From Bacillus sp. FJAT-27445 (GTDB lineage: Bacteria > Bacillota > Bacilli > Bacillales > Cytobacillaceae): a stretch of 64,000 nt of DNA. The DNA lies in assembly GCF_001510665.1 (NCBI RefSeq), contig NZ_LMTI01000004.1:62001-126000 (forward strand), given 5' to 3'. Position 1 is the first letter of the stretch; each line of letters starts with the position of its first letter. This document shows, piece by piece, positions 43,740 through 52,418 of this stretch. Below the pieces are notes generated by a model. It searched no databases, had not been told where the DNA came from, and saw only the letters and a program-made list of their open reading frames with translations. The position numbers and the translations under genes are program-made.

Positions 43740-45371
43740 ATGAGTAACGGAATTTTTACAATCCCAACAGTTAAAAATGAGCCTGGCAATACGTATGCAC
43801 CTGGTACAAAAGAACGGGAGACGTTAAAAGCGGAATTAAAGCGCCAGTCTGAAAAGGTCGTTGAGATTCCTGTAATTATTAACGGAGAAGATGTAAAGAC
43901 AGATACAGTGAAGCAAGTGGTTATGCCTCATAATCATCAGCATGTTTTGGCCAACTTTTCGCAAGCCGGGGAGAAAGAACTGCGTGATGCAGTAGAAGCG
44001 GCGATGGCTGCGAAAGAAGCATGGGCTAATATGCCATGGGAACACCGTGCATCCATTTTCCTGAAAGCGGCTGATTTAATCTCTGGTCCATACCGTGATG
44101 TTATGAATGCTGCTACTATGCTGGGACAATCCAAGACAGCTTACCAATCTGAAATCGATGCTGCACAGGAATTAATCGACTTCCTGCGTTTTGGCGTTGA
44201 ATGTGCGAATCAAATCTATCAAATTCAGCCTGAGAGCATGAAGAATATTTGGAACCGTACAGATTACCGTCCATTGGATGGCTTTGTATTGGCCATTTCT
44301 CCATTTAACTTCTCGGCAATTGGCGGGAACCTGCCAGCAGCTCCTGCAATAATGGGGAACGTTGTTGTTTGGAAACCGGCAACCACTTCTATCCTGGCAA
44401 ACTACTATTTCATGCGTATCTTAGAGGAAGCTGGATTGCCAAAAGGCGTAATCAACTTTGTTCCTTCCCGTGGTTCACAAGTATCTGAAGTCGTATTAAC
44501 AGACCCTCGTATGTCTGGATTCCACTTTACTGGCTCAACTGATACCTTCAACACAATTTGGAAAACAGTAGGGGAAAACATTGCAAAGTACAACTCCTAT
44601 CCTCGCCTGATTGGGGAAACTGGCGGTAAAGACTTTGTATTTGCCCACGAAACCGCACAAGCGGATAAAGTAGCCGCTGCCCTTGTTCGCGGAGCATTTG
44701 AATACCAAGGCCAAAAATGTTCAGCAGCTTCCCGCGCATACATTCCAGCAAGCATCTGGGAAGAAGTTAAAGGAAAGATGCTCGAAGAAACTTCTAAGCT
44801 CAAAGTTGGCGATGTCCGCGACTTTAGAAACTTCATGGGTGCGGTTATTGATAAACCTGCTTTCGATTCCATTACAGGTTATATCGATTATGCGGCAAAT
44901 TCTGAAGAAGCAGAAATTATTGCTGGCGGTACGTATGATGATTCTGTTGGCTATTTCATTCAGCCTACAATTATTGTAACAACCAATCCAAACTTCAAGA
45001 CAATGGTAGAAGAAATTTTCGGACCAGTCTTAACGATTTATGTATATGAAAATGATAAATTAGAAGAAACGTTGGATGCAGTCAATACAGCGTCTATCTA
45101 TGCGTTAACGGGTGCTATCTTTGCGCAGGATCGCCAAGTGATCATGCATTTGGAGCGCCGTTTATCTGAAGCAGCTGGAAACTTCTATATCAATGACAAG
45201 CCAACTGGCGCGATGGTTAACCAGCAGCCATTCGGCGGTTCCCGCGGTTCTGGTACAAACGACAAAGCTGGTTCTATCTTCAACATGATTCGCTGGACAA
45301 GCCCACGTGTCATCAAAGAGAACTTTGTGCCAACTACAGATATCGTCTATCCATTTATGGATGAAGAATAA
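43740..45371 (+). CDS. pruA: Delta-1-pyrroline-5-carboxylate (L-glutamate gamma-semialdehyde) dehydrogenase
   Basis: The 543-residue aldehyde dehydrogenase has the ALDH4-type segment ISPFNFSAIGGNLPAAPAIM, the nucleotide-binding FTGSTDTFNTIWK, the catalytic glutamate region LIGETGGKDF, the catalytic cysteine in YQGQKCSAASRA and the C-terminal FGGSRGSGTNDKAGS. It oxidises glutamate semialdehyde to glutamate with NAD, the last step of proline (and arginine) breakdown in the cytoplasm. Its length and sequence follow the long ALDH4A/Bacteroidetes type rather than the ~515-residue RocA/PutC of B. subtilis. No proline dehydrogenase gene is next to it. GGAAGGAAAG precedes the start. Confidence 0.93.
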   Translation: MSNGIFTIPTVKNEPGNTYAPGTKERETLKAELKRQSEKVVEIPVIINGEDVKTDTVKQVVMPHNHQHVLANFSQAGEKELRDAVEAAMAAKEAWANMPWEHRASIFLKAADLISGPYRDVMNAATMLGQSKTAYQSEIDAAQELIDFLRFGVECANQIYQIQPESMKNIWNRTDYRPLDGFVLAISPFNFSAIGGNLPAAPAIMGNVVVWKPATTSILANYYFMRILEEAGLPKGVINFVPSRGSQVSEVVLTDPRMSGFHFTGSTDTFNTIWKTVGENIAKYNSYPRLIGETGGKDFVFAHETAQADKVAAALVRGAFEYQGQKCSAASRAYIPASIWEEVKGKMLEETSKLKVGDVRDFRNFMGAVIDKPAFDSITGYIDYAANSEEAEIIAGGTYDDSVGYFIQPTIIVTTNPNFKTMVEEIFGPVLTIYVYENDKLEETLDAVNTASIYALTGAIFAQDRQVIMHLERRLSEAAGNFYINDKPTGAMVNQQPFGGSRGSGTNDKAGSIFNMIRWTSPRVIKENFVPTTDIVYPFMDEE

Positions 45372-45384
45372 GAATAGAATGCAG

Positions 45385-45420
45385 AAAAGCGGTTGAAACG
45401 AATTGTTTCAACCGCTTTTT
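45385..45420. terminator. Bidirectional terminator between converging genes
   Basis: AAAAGCGGTTGAAAC (45385-45399) and GTTTCAACCGCTTTTT (45405-45420) form a perfect 15-bp stem with an AATT-type loop. T-runs on both strands end pruA and the leftward membrane-fusion gene. Confidence 0.92.
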
Positions 45421-47236
45421 AATTTTGCCGGGATTTTTTAAAAATTGGCCCATTCATTAAAAATTGCGCGGTGAAAATGACCCCGGCCGCGTACAGGAGT
45501 AGAGCAAAATACGCAGGCAGCAAGTGGATGAAATCGGTATACCCAATAATAAAATGAGTAACAATCCCCGATAAAAATGCTGGAATGGCCCCAATTGTGA
45601 AGGTCCACCAAACCCAACGTTCTCCCTCGCGTATTCCCCATAACGCCAGCATCAATACGAGCAAGCCAACACTTAACAAGGCGCTTCCGAAACCGGCGCG
45701 GTCATGGGCAATCACCGGAATTAACTTATCGTTAAACGCATTTAGCATTTCCGGAGACATGCATAAATAGGTTATATCCGTCGGGACAAACACACTTGAA
45801 GCCCCAATGAAAGAAATAACGGCTCCGCCAATGGTTAAAGAAGCCCCTAATACGATAAAAGCAAGCTGCCCAAAAAGGCTCAGCTTCCAGGACCGGGAAT
45901 TGAAAAGGTTCGTGCTAGTCGGACTTTCTGCCGCGGTTTTTGTTTTCATATATCCAGCAATAAAAAAGGGCAGCAGTATAAGCCAAAACAATCCATGCAG
46001 CCAGTCAAAATACCCATATCCAATAAATAAAAAGATCCCTAGAAATCCAATAATCCCGGCGGTGTTTACGGCTTTTCTAGCCCAATGCAACCCGTACCTG
46101 ATTCCATGCCTCGCCAACTGCATGTAGATGATGCCACCTGATATCATGGTCCCTGAAAGTGTCATGCGGTCATGCGCCATAAAAAATAAAATCGCGGAAT
46201 TAAAATCCACAATATCGTCCCTGAACATACCAAGGAACGCTTCATCGTAGGGAAGGATTACATCTTTCATGCTGAAAAATAACGCAATGAATCCAGCAAC
46301 TGTAATGGCAAACCCAAACAGCCAATACCAGATCCATCCGTCCAAAATGGCGGGCTGCTTTTGGAAAGTGCCACTGTATGCTTCATTTATCCGTTTTGGC
46401 AGTCCAGGACCGGAGAATACATATTCTTGCCCCAAAAGAATAAGGGAAGCGCCGCTCTCCAATAATGCCACAGCATTGGCAGGTTCCTTTACTCCACCTG
46501 AGGTTATTAGCGGCACGTCCTCACCAAATGATTCCCTTAAAACTGCCAGTCCATGGCGAAGAATTTCAGAAGAAGTCCCTTCAAGAAGGATTCCGATTGG
46601 ATGAAAGGTTCGAATCCGTTCGGTTGTTGTTCCGAGTTCTGCTGTGCAGTCCAGGATGACGGGTTTATCGATTCTGTTTCTAAAATGGTGAAATTGAGTA
46701 TCTGATTCGAAAAGAGTGCTATTTAGAATGAATGCATCACCATTAGGAAGAAGGGTATCGCAAATTTGATTTATTTCATTTAACGTTCCCTCGGCCCTAA
46801 TTAAAAAAGGCATTTTCTTCTTTTTTAATGAAGCCAGTTCTTTTATAACTGTTTCCAAGGCTTGTGTTCGGCCTGATATTCCTGTAATTTGCTCCTTTTC
46901 TGGGTCAACGCTTAGAATCTCCTTCTGTGTCGAGCCGTTAAGTGAAACGGGGCCAATTTCAATAAAGCCAAACCCAAGATTTTGAAAGGCCTTCAATCCT
47001 GATAATTCGGAATCCAATCTCCCACTCAGTCCTACCGGGGTGGCAAAATCGACATTAAATAAATGATTTTCCAGTTTCTTTGGAGGTGCCATGTGGCCAA
47101 GGAATTCAATAACGGCTTCGCCGATTGGCGTAGATGATAACATGCTCATTCCACGGTGAATAAACCCGCGGCTAAAGGCAGGGGGCAGCTTCATGAGAAT
47201 CGGCTTGAATAAAGTATGGTACGACCAATCCGGCAT
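45419..47236 (-). CDS. Dihydroorotate-dehydrogenase-like domain fused to a polytopic membrane domain
   Basis: The first ~298 residues of this 605-residue protein follow class 2 dihydroorotate dehydrogenase: an N-terminal helical piece, FATPVGLSGRLDSELSGLKA, FGFIEIGPVSLNG and the FMN-phosphate segment ITSGGVKEPANAVALLESGA plus GPGLPKRI. Key catalytic positions are changed. The LDK lysine is Ser (Asp75-Ser76), the NxSSPNT active-site strand reads LNSTLFES, and the GTVTP loop is GPVSL. From about residue 301 a hydrophobic half with about eight spans begins (WIWYWLFGFAITVAGFIALF), with His-rich loops such as FMAHDRMTLSG and PVIAHDRAGFGS. It may be a flavin-binding membrane sensor or reductase; it is unlikely to make orotate. 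It is monocistronic and divergent from the HD-GYP gene. Confidence 0.8.
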   Translation of the reverse strand: MPDWSYHTLFKPILMKLPPAFSRGFIHRGMSMLSSTPIGEAVIEFLGHMAPPKKLENHLFNVDFATPVGLSGRLDSELSGLKAFQNLGFGFIEIGPVSLNGSTQKEILSVDPEKEQITGISGRTQALETVIKELASLKKKKMPFLIRAEGTLNEINQICDTLLPNGDAFILNSTLFESDTQFHHFRNRIDKPVILDCTAELGTTTERIRTFHPIGILLEGTSSEILRHGLAVLRESFGEDVPLITSGGVKEPANAVALLESGASLILLGQEYVFSGPGLPKRINEAYSGTFQKQPAILDGWIWYWLFGFAITVAGFIALFFSMKDVILPYDEAFLGMFRDDIVDFNSAILFFMAHDRMTLSGTMISGGIIYMQLARHGIRYGLHWARKAVNTAGIIGFLGIFLFIGYGYFDWLHGLFWLILLPFFIAGYMKTKTAAESPTSTNLFNSRSWKLSLFGQLAFIVLGASLTIGGAVISFIGASSVFVPTDITYLCMSPEMLNAFNDKLIPVIAHDRAGFGSALLSVGLLVLMLALWGIREGERWVWWTFTIGAIPAFLSGIVTHFIIGYTDFIHLLPAYFALLLYAAGVIFTAQFLMNGPIFKKSRQN

Positions 47237-47419
47237 GGCTAATCCCCCCTCTGCGTATCTGTAAATATAGTATCATACTTGGTAAAGGTTAGTGCCGACC
47301 TATTTACACTGTTTACCAATTTGGTATGTTAAAAAATAAATATTCTTACCAGTTTCTTCCCGTGTTAAAATGGAACGGATACATAATATTCGTTCTGTTG
47401 TTCAGCCTGGAGGATTAAG

Positions 47420-48862
47420 ATGAAAAAAATAGTGATTTCCATACCTTTTTTAGCAATAATTTTCCCGTATGTTTTATTTGAATTGATTCAGTTGGAGATT
47501 TTCAATAATCCTACCTTAGTACATCCCCATGGCCATTTTTATATTGTTTCGGTTGTGTCCATTCTTGCTTCAGGGATTGCACTATTGGTAGGGATATGTG
47601 GCAGCAGGCTGAGGAATATAAAAGTCAGTATCCTTTCGCTCGCTTTTATATCCCTCTCTATTATGTTTTCAGTCCATGGCCTTTCAACGCCGTTTTTTAT
47701 TTTTGGAATTACAAGCCTGCCTGGTGTAGCGGCGCAATTAAGCATGCTGCTTGTAACTGTTTGGCTATGGTTCTCTTCATTTTCCTCTAATAATAAATTT
47801 ATCGTTTTTCTCGCCTCCCGGCAAAAAGTCCTGGTTCCTTCCTGGACAATTGCCCTAAGCATTTTTTGCACCATCGGCCTTCTGAATCCAGGGATTGTTG
47901 ACATTGTTCCACTTAACATGAATCCGTTAAAGATTATTATTACCATCCTTATTCTTGTACTTAATGGGGTGACAATACATAGGTATTTCCAATCCTACCG
48001 TTTTACGCGGTTTCCATTGCAGCTTGCAATTGTCTTTAGCTCTGGCTGGATTATGGTGTCCCAGATTATTATGGTAAGAGGATTATTGTGGAGCCTGAGC
48101 TGGTGGATTTATCATTTCCTTCTTCTTGGTTCAATGGTGGTTATGATCATTGGCTTATACAAGCAATATGCAGTTAAAGGAACGGTATCTGAATCATTGC
48201 GTTCCCTGTTTATCACAGATCCGTTTGAGCGTATAACAAATAGCATCCCGTCCAGTATCAGGGCCCTTGTGACGGCTACAGAAGAGAAGGACAGTTATAC
48301 AGCCGGACATACATTCAGGGTAACCTTATATGCTTTGAAACTAGCGGAGGAAATGGGTCTCAAACCAGAAGAACTGCGAATTATTCTGCAAGGTTCCCTC
48401 CTGCATGATGTTGGAAAGATAGGCATTCCAGATTACATCCTGAATAAACCAGGAAGATTGGCACAGGAAGAAAGAATGCTGATTGAGGAACACCCTGCAA
48501 CAGGATTTAATATGTGCAAAGTGCTTGGATTTTTAAAAGAAGAATTAAGCATCATTCGGTCCCATCATGAAAAGTGGGATGGTACAGGATATCCAGACAG
48601 GCTTTCTGGAGAAAACATACCATTATATGCTAGAATCGTAGCCGTGGCGGATGTATACGACGCACTTACATCTGAAAGGTCGTACAGGAAAGCATGGACT
48701 CACGGTAAGGCAATGGAATTTTTAAAAGATAGTATAGGAACTCACTTTGATCCTGCCTGTGTGGCTGCATGGGAAGAGGTATGCATAAAGGATCCATTTG
48801 TTTATCAATATCCTTCAGAATTCATAAAGGATGGGACAATCGTTAAGAGGGCTCTAGCTTAG
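47420..48862 (+). CDS. Membrane-anchored HD-GYP domain protein
   Basis: The 480-residue protein has an N-terminal region of about seven to eight membrane spans (residues 1-250), then a short linker and an HD-GYP domain at about 285-450. Diagnostic residues are AGHTFRVTLYALKLAEEMGL, the HD pair His329-Asp330 in LLHDVGKIGIPD, EEHPATGF, HHEKWDGTGYPDRLSG with GYP at 390-392, and VAVADVYDALTSERSYRKAW. HD-GYP proteins are metal-dependent phosphodiesterases that typically degrade cyclic di-GMP or cGAMP; all metal-binding positions I can check are present. The membrane part presumably senses a signal. GGAGG precedes the start. A nine-unit tandem repeat begins 38 nt after the stop codon. Confidence 0.92.
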   Translation: MKKIVISIPFLAIIFPYVLFELIQLEIFNNPTLVHPHGHFYIVSVVSILASGIALLVGICGSRLRNIKVSILSLAFISLSIMFSVHGLSTPFFIFGITSLPGVAAQLSMLLVTVWLWFSSFSSNNKFIVFLASRQKVLVPSWTIALSIFCTIGLLNPGIVDIVPLNMNPLKIIITILILVLNGVTIHRYFQSYRFTRFPLQLAIVFSSGWIMVSQIIMVRGLLWSLSWWIYHFLLLGSMVVMIIGLYKQYAVKGTVSESLRSLFITDPFERITNSIPSSIRALVTATEEKDSYTAGHTFRVTLYALKLAEEMGLKPEELRIILQGSLLHDVGKIGIPDYILNKPGRLAQEERMLIEEHPATGFNMCKVLGFLKEELSIIRSHHEKWDGTGYPDRLSGENIPLYARIVAVADVYDALTSERSYRKAWTHGKAMEFLKDSIGTHFDPACVAAWEEVCIKDPFVYQYPSEFIKDGTIVKRALA

Positions 48863-49469
48863 AGAAATTTTGCGTATTGCTACATATTCGCAAGCGAAAT
48901 TCGGGTTGGGTTGTCGGATAAAGCCTTGTCATCTGACAAGCGGAGGCGGAAATCGGGTTGGGTTGTTAGATAAACCCATGATATCTGACAAGCAGAGGGC
49001 GGAAATCGGGTTAGGTTGTCAGATAAACCCCGGATATCTGACAAGCGGAGGCAGAAATCTGGTTGGGTTGTCAGATAAAGCACCGATATCTGACAAGCGT
49101 AGCCTGAAATCTGGTTGGGTTGTCAGATAAACCCATGATATCTGACAAGCAGAGGGCGGAAATCGGGTTAGGTTGTCAGATAAACCCCGGATATCTGACA
49201 AGCGGAGGCAGAAATCTGGTTGGGTTGTCAGATAAAGCCCGGATATCTGACAAGCGTAGCCTGAAATCGGGTTGGGTTGTCAGATAAAGCACCGATATCT
49301 GACAAGCGGAGGCAGAAATCGGGGTGGGTTGTCAGATAAAGCACCGATATCTGTGAAGCGCAGGTGAAATCAGGTTAGGTTGGGAACTGTCGCAAAACGG
49401 GTAAAATAGGTGTAACTTTGGGTATACTGTTCCCAGTAAAATAGAAATGAAGGAATGAGTTGTTAGGTA
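48863..49469. other. 607-nt stretch occupied mainly by a tandem repeat
   Basis: The stretch consists of the 52-nt repeat array (48901-49370) and the ~100-nt upstream region of the MFS gene. The frames that run through the array on both strands are repeat artefacts. Confidence 0.7.
48901..49370 (+). repeat. Nine-unit 52/53-nt tandem repeat, each unit a hairpin
   Basis: Units begin CGGGTTGGGTTGTCAGATAA and end GCGGAGGCAGAAAT. Each contains the inverted repeat TTGTCAGATA, a ~9-nt loop and TATCTGACAA, so every unit can form a 10-bp hairpin. Units differ at a few positions. Units 3 and 6 are identical, and the order of unit types 2-3-4 recurs as 5-6-7, so a ~157-nt block was duplicated after the units had diverged. 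A tenth partial unit follows. The array lies 3' of the HD-GYP gene. Confidence 0.92.
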
Positions 49470-50714
49470 ATGAATGTAGAAACGAATGATCATAAGGAGA
49501 ATTGGTTCAGGAATATCATTCTCTTTTTAACGAGCCAGACGATTTCGCTTTTTGGATCATCCCTGGTTCAATATGCGATAATGTGGTACATCACGTTAAC
49601 GACAAAATCGGGATTAATGATGATGCTGTATATCATTTGCGGTTTCATCCCTACGTTTATTTTGTCGCCTGTTGCAGGCGTTTGGGCCGACCGCTATAAC
49701 CGGAAAATGCTGATTGTATTGGCAGACGCGCTTATTGCAGTGGCTACATTAATTATGGCTATCCTTTTTTTAATGGGGTATGACTCCCTTTGGCTGCTTT
49801 TTGTGATGGCTGCGATCCGAGCCTTTGGTACGGGGATCCAGACGCCGGCTGTCGGGGCTATTTTGCCGCAAATCGTTCCAAAGGATAGGCTGACAAAGGT
49901 AAACGGAATAAATGGAAGTATTCTTGCTATTATCATGTTTGTCTCTCCGATGGTCAGTGCGGCGTTACTAGCAATGACTTCGATTGAAATCATTTTCTTC
50001 ATTGATGTCATTACTGCGGCGATTGCCATTGTTACATTGCTTGCTTTCTTAAAGATTCCCGCGCATAAGAAGGCAACGGAAAAACAAACGACGAGCTACA
50101 TGAGTGACTTTAAACAAGGGTTGCACTATGTTAATAGCCATGCTTATCTTAAACAATTTTTCCTTTTCTTTGCGGTCTTTTTTGTATTGATGGCGCCTGC
50201 GGCATTTTTGACGCCATTGCAGGTGGCCCGCAGTTTTGGCGATGATGTATGGAGACTAACTGCAATTGAGATTGCCTTTTCCATCGGCATGATGGCTGGC
50301 GGCGGAATTATTGCCGCCTGGGGAGGCTTTCAAAATAAAGTCAAAACGATGGCATTTGCGAGTGTGATCATGGGTATTTGCACATTCGCGCTTGGCATCA
50401 TTCCGATCTTTTGGATTTATTTAGTCTTCATGGCCATTTTCGGAGTTACAATGCCAATTTTCAACACTCCGACAACCGTTCTTTTGCAAGAAAAAATAGA
50501 AGAAGACTATTTAGGAAGAGTTTTTGGAGTCATGGGAATGATTTCAACCTCAATGATGCCAATCGGAATGCTTATATTCGGCCCGCTCGCCGATATAATC
50601 AAAATTGAATGGCTGCTGATAGGAACGGGCGTGTTCATTATCGTATTGGCTATCATGTTAGGGCGGAACAAAGTATTAATCAAGGCTGGAAAACCGGTTA
50701 TAGAGGAAACGTAA
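49470..50714 (+). CDS. MFS efflux protein of the macrolide-efflux (MefA-like) type
   Basis: The 414-residue membrane protein has 12 predicted spans and the MFS loop-2 motif as VAGVWADRYNRKMLIVLADA. FLTSQTISLFGSSLVQYAIM at the N-terminus and AIRAFGTGIQTPAVGAILPQ, then RLTKVNGINGS, are typical of the MFS_3/Mef-type branch (macrolide and related drug:H+ antiporters). Most chromosomal bacillus members have no proven drug. The start is chosen from the weak GGAATGAG and TAGG signals upstream. Upstream DNA contains AAAACGGGTAAAA (49394-49406), a 13-mer also found before the DedA gene. A terminator follows. Confidence 0.88.
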   Translation: MNVETNDHKENWFRNIILFLTSQTISLFGSSLVQYAIMWYITLTTKSGLMMMLYIICGFIPTFILSPVAGVWADRYNRKMLIVLADALIAVATLIMAILFLMGYDSLWLLFVMAAIRAFGTGIQTPAVGAILPQIVPKDRLTKVNGINGSILAIIMFVSPMVSAALLAMTSIEIIFFIDVITAAIAIVTLLAFLKIPAHKKATEKQTTSYMSDFKQGLHYVNSHAYLKQFFLFFAVFFVLMAPAAFLTPLQVARSFGDDVWRLTAIEIAFSIGMMAGGGIIAAWGGFQNKVKTMAFASVIMGICTFALGIIPIFWIYLVFMAIFGVTMPIFNTPTTVLLQEKIEEDYLGRVFGVMGMISTSMMPIGMLIFGPLADIIKIEWLLIGTGVFIIVLAIMLGRNKVLIKAGKPVIEET

Positions 50715-50750
50715 ATTTATCTATATATCCAATGATAATAAGAAACATTT

Positions 50751-50785
50751 AAAAGCCATTCTTAGTTTCCATAGAATGGCTTTTT
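50751..50785 (+). terminator. Intrinsic terminator of the MFS gene
   Basis: AAAAGCCATTCT (50751-50762) pairs with AGAATGGCTTTTT (50773-50785). Confidence 0.9.
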
Positions 50786-50938
50786 GCTTTATAGGCAGCG
50801 GATACAATGTCATTAACGGAAGTGACAGGCATTCCAAAAGAAGAGTATTATCCTCCAGCCATAAAATAATCCCCTACAGCAAACAGCACTGATTTTTCAG
50901 GCTGTCAGCTTTAGGGTTTTATTATCTTTTGAGGCAGA

Positions 50939-51523
50939 CTAACTAACAGACCCATTGTTAAATAAATGCTCTGCGGCCAGTTTCCAATCCTCCAAAAATA
51001 TGGGCAATAGGTTGGGGCGGCGCCTGACAGCCAATGGATGGTAGGCAACGATTGTTTTGTATCCCTGGACTTCATGGATTTGGCCTCTTAATGATTTTAC
51101 GTTTGCTTCTGTATTTTGAAAGAAAGATTGAACAGCAATGTTGCCGAGGCAGATGATGGATTGTGGCTGCTTTGTCTCGAGTTGCTGCTTAAGGTGGCCT
51201 AGGCAGATTTGCCGGGTTCGCTCTTTATTATAGGCTCGGACAGGCTTTCTTTTTAAAACATAGGTGACGTACAAGTCGTTGGTTGTTAATCCAGCGTGAT
51301 AAGCAGCATGCTGAAGCGTTTGCCTCGTTCCACAGATAAAAGGCCTGTTTTTTCTATCCTCTCGTGCGCCGGGATTATCCAGCAAGACGAGAATTGGGGC
51401 ATCTGGATTCCCTTCCCCCCAAACCATTCTCGACCCATGCTCATCGAGGCCGCATTGACTGCAGTTCTTTAAACCTTCTGGGGTTGGATCTTCCGGCCAT
51501 AATGAAGCACAAAACTCACTCAA
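50939..51523 (-). CDS. Uracil-DNA glycosylase superfamily protein
   Basis: The 194-residue protein has an N-terminal CSQCGL and a later CGTRQT and CLGHLKQQL, cysteines placed as in the [4Fe-4S] family 4/5 uracil-DNA glycosylases. The active-site region is ILVLLDNPGAREDRKNRPF (family motif GExPGxxED, here varied) and the C-terminal DNA-binding loop is YHPLAVRRRP. These enzymes excise uracil from DNA in base-excision repair. The motif-1 change (DNPGARED) is within what the family tolerates, but activity is inferred. It is a single leftward gene with AGGAGG before the start; it is divergent from the DedA gene. Confidence 0.85.
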   Translation of the reverse strand: MSEFCASLWPEDPTPEGLKNCSQCGLDEHGSRMVWGEGNPDAPILVLLDNPGAREDRKNRPFICGTRQTLQHAAYHAGLTTNDLYVTYVLKRKPVRAYNKERTRQICLGHLKQQLETKQPQSIICLGNIAVQSFFQNTEANVKSLRGQIHEVQGYKTIVAYHPLAVRRRPNLLPIFLEDWKLAAEHLFNNGSVS

Positions 51524-51670
51524 ACGATAACCTCCTCGAAATCAATTTATTACATTATGCCCACATGCCCTAATAAAAAAGTGTTCAGGTTAAACCTCCA
51601 AATCAACTGTGCATTCATCACTTTTTTGCATAAATAGGCCAATTGGCTAAAGAATAATGATGGGCTTTCC

Positions 51671-51695
51671 TTTTAATTACTTGTAAAACGGGTAA
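51671..51695 (+). promoter_or_regulatory. Candidate sigma-B-type promoter of the DedA gene
   Basis: TTTTAA (51671-51676), 13 nt, GGGTAA (51690-51695) approximates the general-stress consensus GTTTAA-N12-15-GGGTAT. It is placed about 35 nt upstream of the start. Confidence 0.4.
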
Positions 51696-51731
51696 AAGAA
51701 TAGTTCTATTATTTTCCTGGTGGGATGCGGA

Positions 51732-52328
51732 ATGGAACAGCATTTGAACTATTTTATCGAACATTTTGGTTATATCGGGATCATCATCTTGCTGGTTGGG
51801 GGGATTGTGGGCCTTCCCATTCCGGATGAGGTCCTTTTGACGTATGTCGGTTTTTCGATTTTCCGGGACAAACTTTCCTATTTTCCGTCACTAGTGAGTG
51901 CTTTTGCCGGGGCGGCAGGGGGAATTAGCCTGAGTTACTTTATTGGCTATAAATTAGGGCTGCCGCTTTTACACAAGTTTGGCCCTAAAGTCCATATTAC
52001 CGAGCAAAAAATCAATTACACAAAGAAGTTATTTGAAAAAATTGGCCCCGCTGTCCTAGTTGTAGGCTATTTTATACCCGGGATTCGCCATCTCACCGCC
52101 TATATTGCTGCCATCAATAAATACCCGATTAAAAAATTTGTTATTTTTGCATACAGCGGGGCTTTTATCTGGACGTTTACCTTTATTACACTAGGAACAG
52201 TTCTAGGGAAGGATTGGGATAAAGTAAAGCTGTACGGATCAAAGTACAGTTTTTATTTGGCTTGCTTGTTGCTCATAGCGGTTGTCTTCTATTTCTCTTG
52301 GAAAAAGAAAATCAAAAAACAGAAGTGA
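51732..52328 (+). CDS. DedA-family membrane protein
   Basis: The 198-residue membrane protein has four to five spans and the DedA/SNARE-associated (VTT) motifs: GGIVGLPIPDEVLLTYVGF with the conserved Pro-Asp-Glu, AGAAGGISLSYFIGYKLGLP, and VGYFIPGIRHLTAYIAAINK with the functionally important arginine. The family takes part in lipid scrambling, including recycling of undecaprenyl phosphate carriers, and in membrane homeostasis. A GTG at 51720 is in frame, but GGTGGGA spaced for the ATG at 51732 and the usual N-terminus favour the latter. A possible sigma-B promoter lies upstream. Confidence 0.9.
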   Translation: MEQHLNYFIEHFGYIGIIILLVGGIVGLPIPDEVLLTYVGFSIFRDKLSYFPSLVSAFAGAAGGISLSYFIGYKLGLPLLHKFGPKVHITEQKINYTKKLFEKIGPAVLVVGYFIPGIRHLTAYIAAINKYPIKKFVIFAYSGAFIWTFTFITLGTVLGKDWDKVKLYGSKYSFYLACLLLIAVVFYFSWKKKIKKQK

Positions 52329-52418
52329 GAGCGGATTTTTACTCGCAATTTCTTAAAAAAGGTACAATGGAGGATATCTGGCTATGCATTTGGGTGGCTG
52401 ATGAAGGAGGAATTGAAA

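Noticed and set aside
48870-49130. Repeat-coded small protein on either strand of the tandem array
   Set aside because: The frames follow the 52/53-nt period, which is not a multiple of three throughout, lack a ribosome binding site and end arbitrarily inside the array.
48901-49370. CRISPR array
   Set aside because: Units are contiguous 52/53-nt near-identical repeats without unique spacers, each with an internal palindrome, and no cas genes are near.
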